Positions 35,607 to 38,828 of a stretch of 38,828 nt of DNA are shown here, piece after piece. The position numbers and the translations under genes are program-made. The notes under the pieces were generated by a model, which ran no database searches, was not told where the DNA came from, and worked only from the letters and a program-made list of their open reading frames with translations. Position 1 is the stretch's first letter; every line of letters begins with the position of its first letter. Source of the stretch: Pelomyxa schiedti (taxonomy: Eukaryota; Evosea; Pelobiontida; Pelomyxidae); assembly GCA_020536535.1 (NCBI GenBank), contig JAHLWZ010000554.1, forward strand, positions 1-38,828. The letters are read 5' to 3'.

Positions 35607-36887
35607 CTAAGAAAGGAGGCAGCAACGGGTGGTGATCGACAAACTCCCAGCGGAATACACATCAAAGGTGAACACCACGACACCAGAGAGCGCCTCAATC
35701 ACGAGAATCTTCCCACGAGACACTGCAAACAGGAATCCCCTGCCACCAACAACCTGATCAAACCCATCGTCGCAGTGAATGCCCCTCAGTGGTCGTGCCA
35801 AGTTGTTGCAGTCCCACAATTGGTATGACATGGTAGGCTGGCACCACGCACAAACCACGGATGTGCTGACCTGGGTGAGCTCACTGCACTCGCCTGTGAG
35901 ATGTGTGACTCTTCCCGTTGTTGATTCGACTGCCACCAGATCGGAGCAATCCGTCATGTACAAATTCTTCATCCCACGGTCATACAAAATGAACACAACC
36001 TCGCCGTTCTTCTTTCTCGTCACCGCTGCTTGAGCGCCAGTGAACCTGGGACCTAATGTGGGCACTCTCACTGAAGCAACCACCGCCATCCTCTTTGATT
36101 TGTGTGTGACGGCCACATCAGCCACAGTGAGCTCGATTCCTGGAGGACCATTACGTGAAATCAGAAGCACTTCGTCAGGAACTATCTTGTTGAAAGCCAT
36201 TCTGCAGTATGCACCGTCATACTCATATCCAGGAATCGGCACCCTCACAAAGTCAGAACTGACACGCAGGTCCACTCTCGGTGTTGACGCCCCATTCGGC
36301 TGCGGATTTGAACTTTGACTCGTCCACGCACCAATGCTATATATGCCCATAGATCTGCCTCCAGTCATGCCCCGAGGTTGCGTAAATTCATTGGTGAGGA
36401 GCCAGTTGGCGTTGACTAAATAACCAGATCTTCCCGAAACGGGAATCTTGGCGGAGCAGTAGCCCGTGCCGTAGTCGCGCACTTTCTTGAGAAGCACAGA
36501 CCCGTCGGGCTGGCGTCCGGCCGACACGGCGTTGGGCGTGAGCCACTCCATCTCGGGCAGCGCGATGGTGCGCACTGCAGGCTCGCGGGTGAGGCACCCG
36601 AGCGGCCCCAAGCACAGAGAGAACGAGAGCCCGAAGGAGGTGGTCTCGGTCCGCGTCATGTTGGTAACAACCAGCACGAAGTGGGTGGGGGCGGGGGCCA
36701 GGGCGGCGAAGAAGGAGTCCCAGAACAGGCGAGAGAGGGACTGGCACGAGAACACCGGACGCGCCGCGCTGCCGGCCCCGCACCGAGGCTGTGACGAAGC
36801 GGCGATGGCTACGAACGCAGTCGTTCCGAGCAGTGGGGCCGTGCATGACACCACCACGTTCGGCGGCGTGTTCGTCGGCTGCAGCAT
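35607..36887 (-). CDS. Uncharacterised intronless family, copy B
   Basis: 426-residue single-exon frame from ATG 36887 (MLQPTNTPPNVVVSCTAP). Same architecture as copy A: CGAGSAARPVFSCQSLSRLF, WDSFFAALAPAPTHFVLVV, a middle block with GYLVNANWLLTNEF, then SDLVAVESTTGRVTHLTGE, MSYQLWDCNNLARPLRGIH and GRGFLFAVSRGKILVIEALS. It is closer to copy A than to copy C. The reading frame is intact and starts with AUG. The first roughly 400 bp are GC-rich. Its stop lies 96 bp from the LNR gene stop (convergent). Confidence 0.78.
   Translation of the reverse strand: MLQPTNTPPNVVVSCTAPLLGTTAFVAIAASSQPRCGAGSAARPVFSCQSLSRLFWDSFFAALAPAPTHFVLVVTNMTRTETTSFGLSFSLCLGPLGCLTREPAVRTIALPEMEWLTPNAVSAGRQPDGSVLLKKVRDYGTGYCSAKIPVSGRSGYLVNANWLLTNEFTQPRGMTGGRSMGIYSIGAWTSQSSNPQPNGASTPRVDLRVSSDFVRVPIPGYEYDGAYCRMAFNKIVPDEVLLISRNGPPGIELTVADVAVTHKSKRMAVVASVRVPTLGPRFTGAQAAVTRKKNGEVVFILYDRGMKNLYMTDCSDLVAVESTTGRVTHLTGECSELTQVSTSVVCAWCQPTMSYQLWDCNNLARPLRGIHCDDGFDQVVGGRGFLFAVSRGKILVIEALSGVVVFTFDVYSAGSLSITTRCCLLS
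36672..36787. repeat. GC-rich homology tract, copy B instance
   Basis: Partner of the tract at 33661-33775, same orientation. See that entry for the comparison. Confidence 0.8.
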
Positions 36888-37021
36888 CGCTTGAAAATTT
36901 CGTTACACATGATTGAGAAATTTGTGTCGAGACTGATCAGCTTCCACTTCCAGTGATGCGCCAAAAGTTTTGTTCCAACTAAAATGTCTCAACAGGAGGT
37001 AGTTACTTCTTGTTAGTGCTT

Positions 37022-38260
37022 TTATAGAAAGCAAAAGGGAGCGATGGTGAAAGATTGCCATTGATACGGAGCATCAAAGGTGACCACCACGACACCAGAC
37101 AGAGCATCGATCACGAGAATCCTCCCACGAGAGACTGCAAACAGGAATCCCCTGACACCAACAACCTGATCAAACCCATCATCGCAGCGAGTACCCCGCA
37201 GTGGTTGTTCCAAGTTGTTGCAGTCCCACAATTGATATGAATGGTCTGTACTACACCACACACAAAACATAGATGTGCTGACCTGCGTGAGGCTGCTGCA
37301 CCTGCGTGAGAGGCGTACCACGTTTCCTGTTTTGGCATCCACTGCAACCAGGTCAACATATTCCAGATAGAAATCCTTCCATTCACTCAGGATGAACACG
37401 ACATCGCCATTCGTCTTCCTCATCACCAGAGAATCACCAGAGGCGAACCCGGGATCCAAGTTGCACACTGAGACTGAGGCTCCCACTGCCACAAATATCT
37501 TTGATTTGTGTGTGAGTTCAACATCGAACAGAGTGAACTCCATGGTGGCTGCGCCACACAGAATGAAAAGTGCCTCGTCATCGACCATCTTGTTGAAAAC
37601 GACTCTGCACAGTGTGCGCTCCTTACCACTCCCAGGAAGAGGAACCAGTGTAGTATCGATTCCCACACTCTCTATTGCAGTTGGGTCATGCAGTGGAGCC
37701 TGCACCCAATCTCCAATTCTCTTGATGATCAGAGTCCTGAAGTGAGAGCTCTCTGGATCCAAAGGGTGAGCAACAAAAGCTACCCACTTGGAATTCGTCG
37801 CCTCTTCCTGAATGCCAGTCAAAACGCAAACTGACTGCGGCGCACCTATGGCATCGTCAGGGTTGTCAGGCACTTTGGTGAGCAAGAGCCTGGGCCCCGC
37901 CGTTTCCCACAGCACCTCGGCACCCACGTTGGGTGCTATCCACCGCTGCACACTGCAAGGCAGCACACCACACCGCGCATATTCGCGGCGTGGGGGCCGG
38001 CGTATCAGGCGCCCCCTGCACAGAGCCCCAGTGCCCACAGTGAACGAGATCGAGACGGGCAGGACCACCGAGTTGGCCTCGTAAACCACCAGGGCCATTC
38101 TTGAGCACCCAGCGAAGAAGGAGTCCCAGAACAGGCGAGCGAGGGACGGGCACGAGAACACGGGCCGCGCCGCGCTGCCGGCCCCGCACCGAGGCTGTGC
38201 CGAAGCGGCGATGGCGACGAACGCGGCGGCTGAGGGGGGCGTGGTGGCGTGGGGCGTCAC
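37022..38260 (-). CDS. Uncharacterised intronless family, copy C, start codon uncertain
   Basis: An open frame with all family blocks: CGAGSAARPVFSCPSLARLF, WDSFFAGCSRMALVVYEAN, DLVAVDAKTGNVVRLSRR, HSYQLWDCNNLEQPLRGTR and GRGFLFAVSRGRILVIDALS. It is more diverged than A and B in the middle. No ATG exists in frame at the family start: the first codon given here (38260) is GTG. Family-like sequence (GLAFSVTPHATTPPS) continues upstream of it, and 38261-38404 contains no CAT in any frame. The first internal ATG (38098) would remove the conserved N-terminal block. The options are a non-AUG start, an unseen 5' exon (AATACAG|GTCGAG near 38290 is an in-frame acceptor), or a copy losing function. Confidence 0.6.
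   Translation of the reverse strand: MTPHATTPPSAAAFVAIAASAQPRCGAGSAARPVFSCPSLARLFWDSFFAGCSRMALVVYEANSVVLPVSISFTVGTGALCRGRLIRRPPRREYARCGVLPCSVQRWIAPNVGAEVLWETAGPRLLLTKVPDNPDDAIGAPQSVCVLTGIQEEATNSKWVAFVAHPLDPESSHFRTLIIKRIGDWVQAPLHDPTAIESVGIDTTLVPLPGSGKERTLCRVVFNKMVDDEALFILCGAATMEFTLFDVELTHKSKIFVAVGASVSVCNLDPGFASGDSLVMRKTNGDVVFILSEWKDFYLEYVDLVAVDAKTGNVVRLSRRCSSLTQVSTSMFCVWCSTDHSYQLWDCNNLEQPLRGTRCDDGFDQVVGVRGFLFAVSRGRILVIDALSGVVVVTFDAPYQWQSFTIAPFCFL
38116..38216. repeat. GC-rich homology tract, copy C instance
   Basis: Third, more diverged instance. It ends with the stretch GCACCGAGGCTGTG that is shared with copy B but not copy A. Confidence 0.75.
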
Positions 38261-38404
38261 CGAGAAGGCGAGGCCGGGTCGTGTCTCGACCTGTATTGTT
38301 TCGCGTTGGGTCGCCGTGGGAGGGGTTGTTTGTGTACTGTTACAAGAAGTGGATGTTTATTGATCCTGGGATTAGTCTGTTGATCAAAAAAAAACCGTTG
38401 GCGG

Positions 38405-38828
38405 ATGGGCAACGAACACGCACGACAGGCAACTACTACTACTTCAGCAGCTGCAACGACATCCGCGGCTGTTGATGTGACCAACGTCGATGGTGGCGTG
38501 CCTCGAAGCAGGGACGAGGAAATCCAGCTGGCGAGACGTCGCGCCAAGCACAACGAAAAAATGGAAGCGAATTTCCTGGAACGGATCGGCACGAACAGCG
38601 CGGCGTGCGACCCCCACGGGCTAATCAGAGCCGCCGTGAAGGGCAACACCCATAAGTTGCGTGCCATACTCTCCTCCCTCCTCTCACATCATCACCATCA
38701 ACATCAACAACAACAGCAACAACAACACGCGTCGTCATCATCATCAACTTCTTCTTCTTCAACTTCACACACGGGGGTCAACACCACAACCGATTCCAAG
38801 GACGATGTGGCTGCATCTACGAATAAGA
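38405..38828 (+). CDS. Ankyrin-type protein, N-terminal part only
   Basis: The frame is open from ATG 38405 to the window edge, about 141 residues. MGNEHARQ fits an N-myristoylation start. A Thr/Ala-rich stretch leads to RSRDEEIQLARRRAKHNEKM, then DPHGLIRAAVKGNTHKLRAI, which looks like the first ankyrin-type helix pair. A His/Gln/Ser-rich low-complexity insert follows. The rest lies outside the window. The 5' end faces copy C on the other strand, and the antisense open frame of copy C extends into this gene. Confidence 0.6.
   Translation, partial: MGNEHARQATTTTSAAATTSAAVDVTNVDGGVPRSRDEEIQLARRRAKHNEKMEANFLERIGTNSAACDPHGLIRAAVKGNTHKLRAILSSLLSHHHHQHQQQQQQQHASSSSSTSSSSTSHTGVNTTTDSKDDVAASTNK

Noticed and set aside
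38257-38667. 136-codon minus-strand frame opposite the right-edge ankyrin-type gene
   Set aside because: A low-complexity antisense frame of the Ala/Thr/Ser-coding N-terminus. It is in a different frame from copy C and does not supply its missing start.

Overview
This is nuclear DNA of a compact protist genome. Almost every recognisable protein is split by short spliceosomal introns, mostly 36-60 nt, with GT..AG ends and A-rich branch regions. Intergenic gaps are mostly 90-420 bp. The gene content (two intraflagellar transport subunits, a Rac-type GTPase, a cullin, Fip1, RPA2, a papain-type protease, large N-terminal Asn/Gln/His runs and ankyrin-type proteins) suggests a flagellated amoebozoan. 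The style of the lineage-specific proteins reminds me of pelobionts (Pelomyxa/Mastigamoeba-like Archamoebae). That assignment is inference; I could not run a search.

Layout, left to right: partial ankyrin-type protein (-); cathepsin-like cysteine protease (-); IFT122 (-); unknown Lys-rich nuclear-type protein (+); syntaxin-6 N-domain-only protein (+); small Cys-rich protein with a pentanucleotide microsatellite in its probable intron (-); intronless RGG/duplicated-domain protein (+); IFT80 (-); Rac/Rho GTPase (+); Fip1 polyadenylation factor (-); SLC35B1-type nucleotide-sugar transporter (-); coiled-coil/polyproline/WH2 protein (+); RPA2 (-); cullin-1-like scaffold (-); type II membrane glycosyltransferase-like protein (+); family protein A (-); secreted LNR (Lin-12/Notch repeat) protein (+); family proteins B and C (-); partial ankyrin-type protein (+).

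There is no pathway cluster in the bacterial sense. Most genes sit head-to-head or tail-to-tail, giving about six short shared 5' regions. The conserved eukaryotic genes are intron-rich. The apparently lineage-specific ones (ankyrin proteins, the RGG protein, family A/B/C) are intronless and have GC-rich 5' ends.

The most novel material is the right-hand 6.5 kb: three diverged copies of an uncharacterised intronless family with a propeller-like C-terminal half, interleaved with a secreted, possibly GPI-anchored LNR protein. The third copy has no AUG at the expected position and its reading frame runs into the neighbouring gene on the other strand. Exon boundaries below were placed by eye from splice signals plus homology, so individual junctions may be off.
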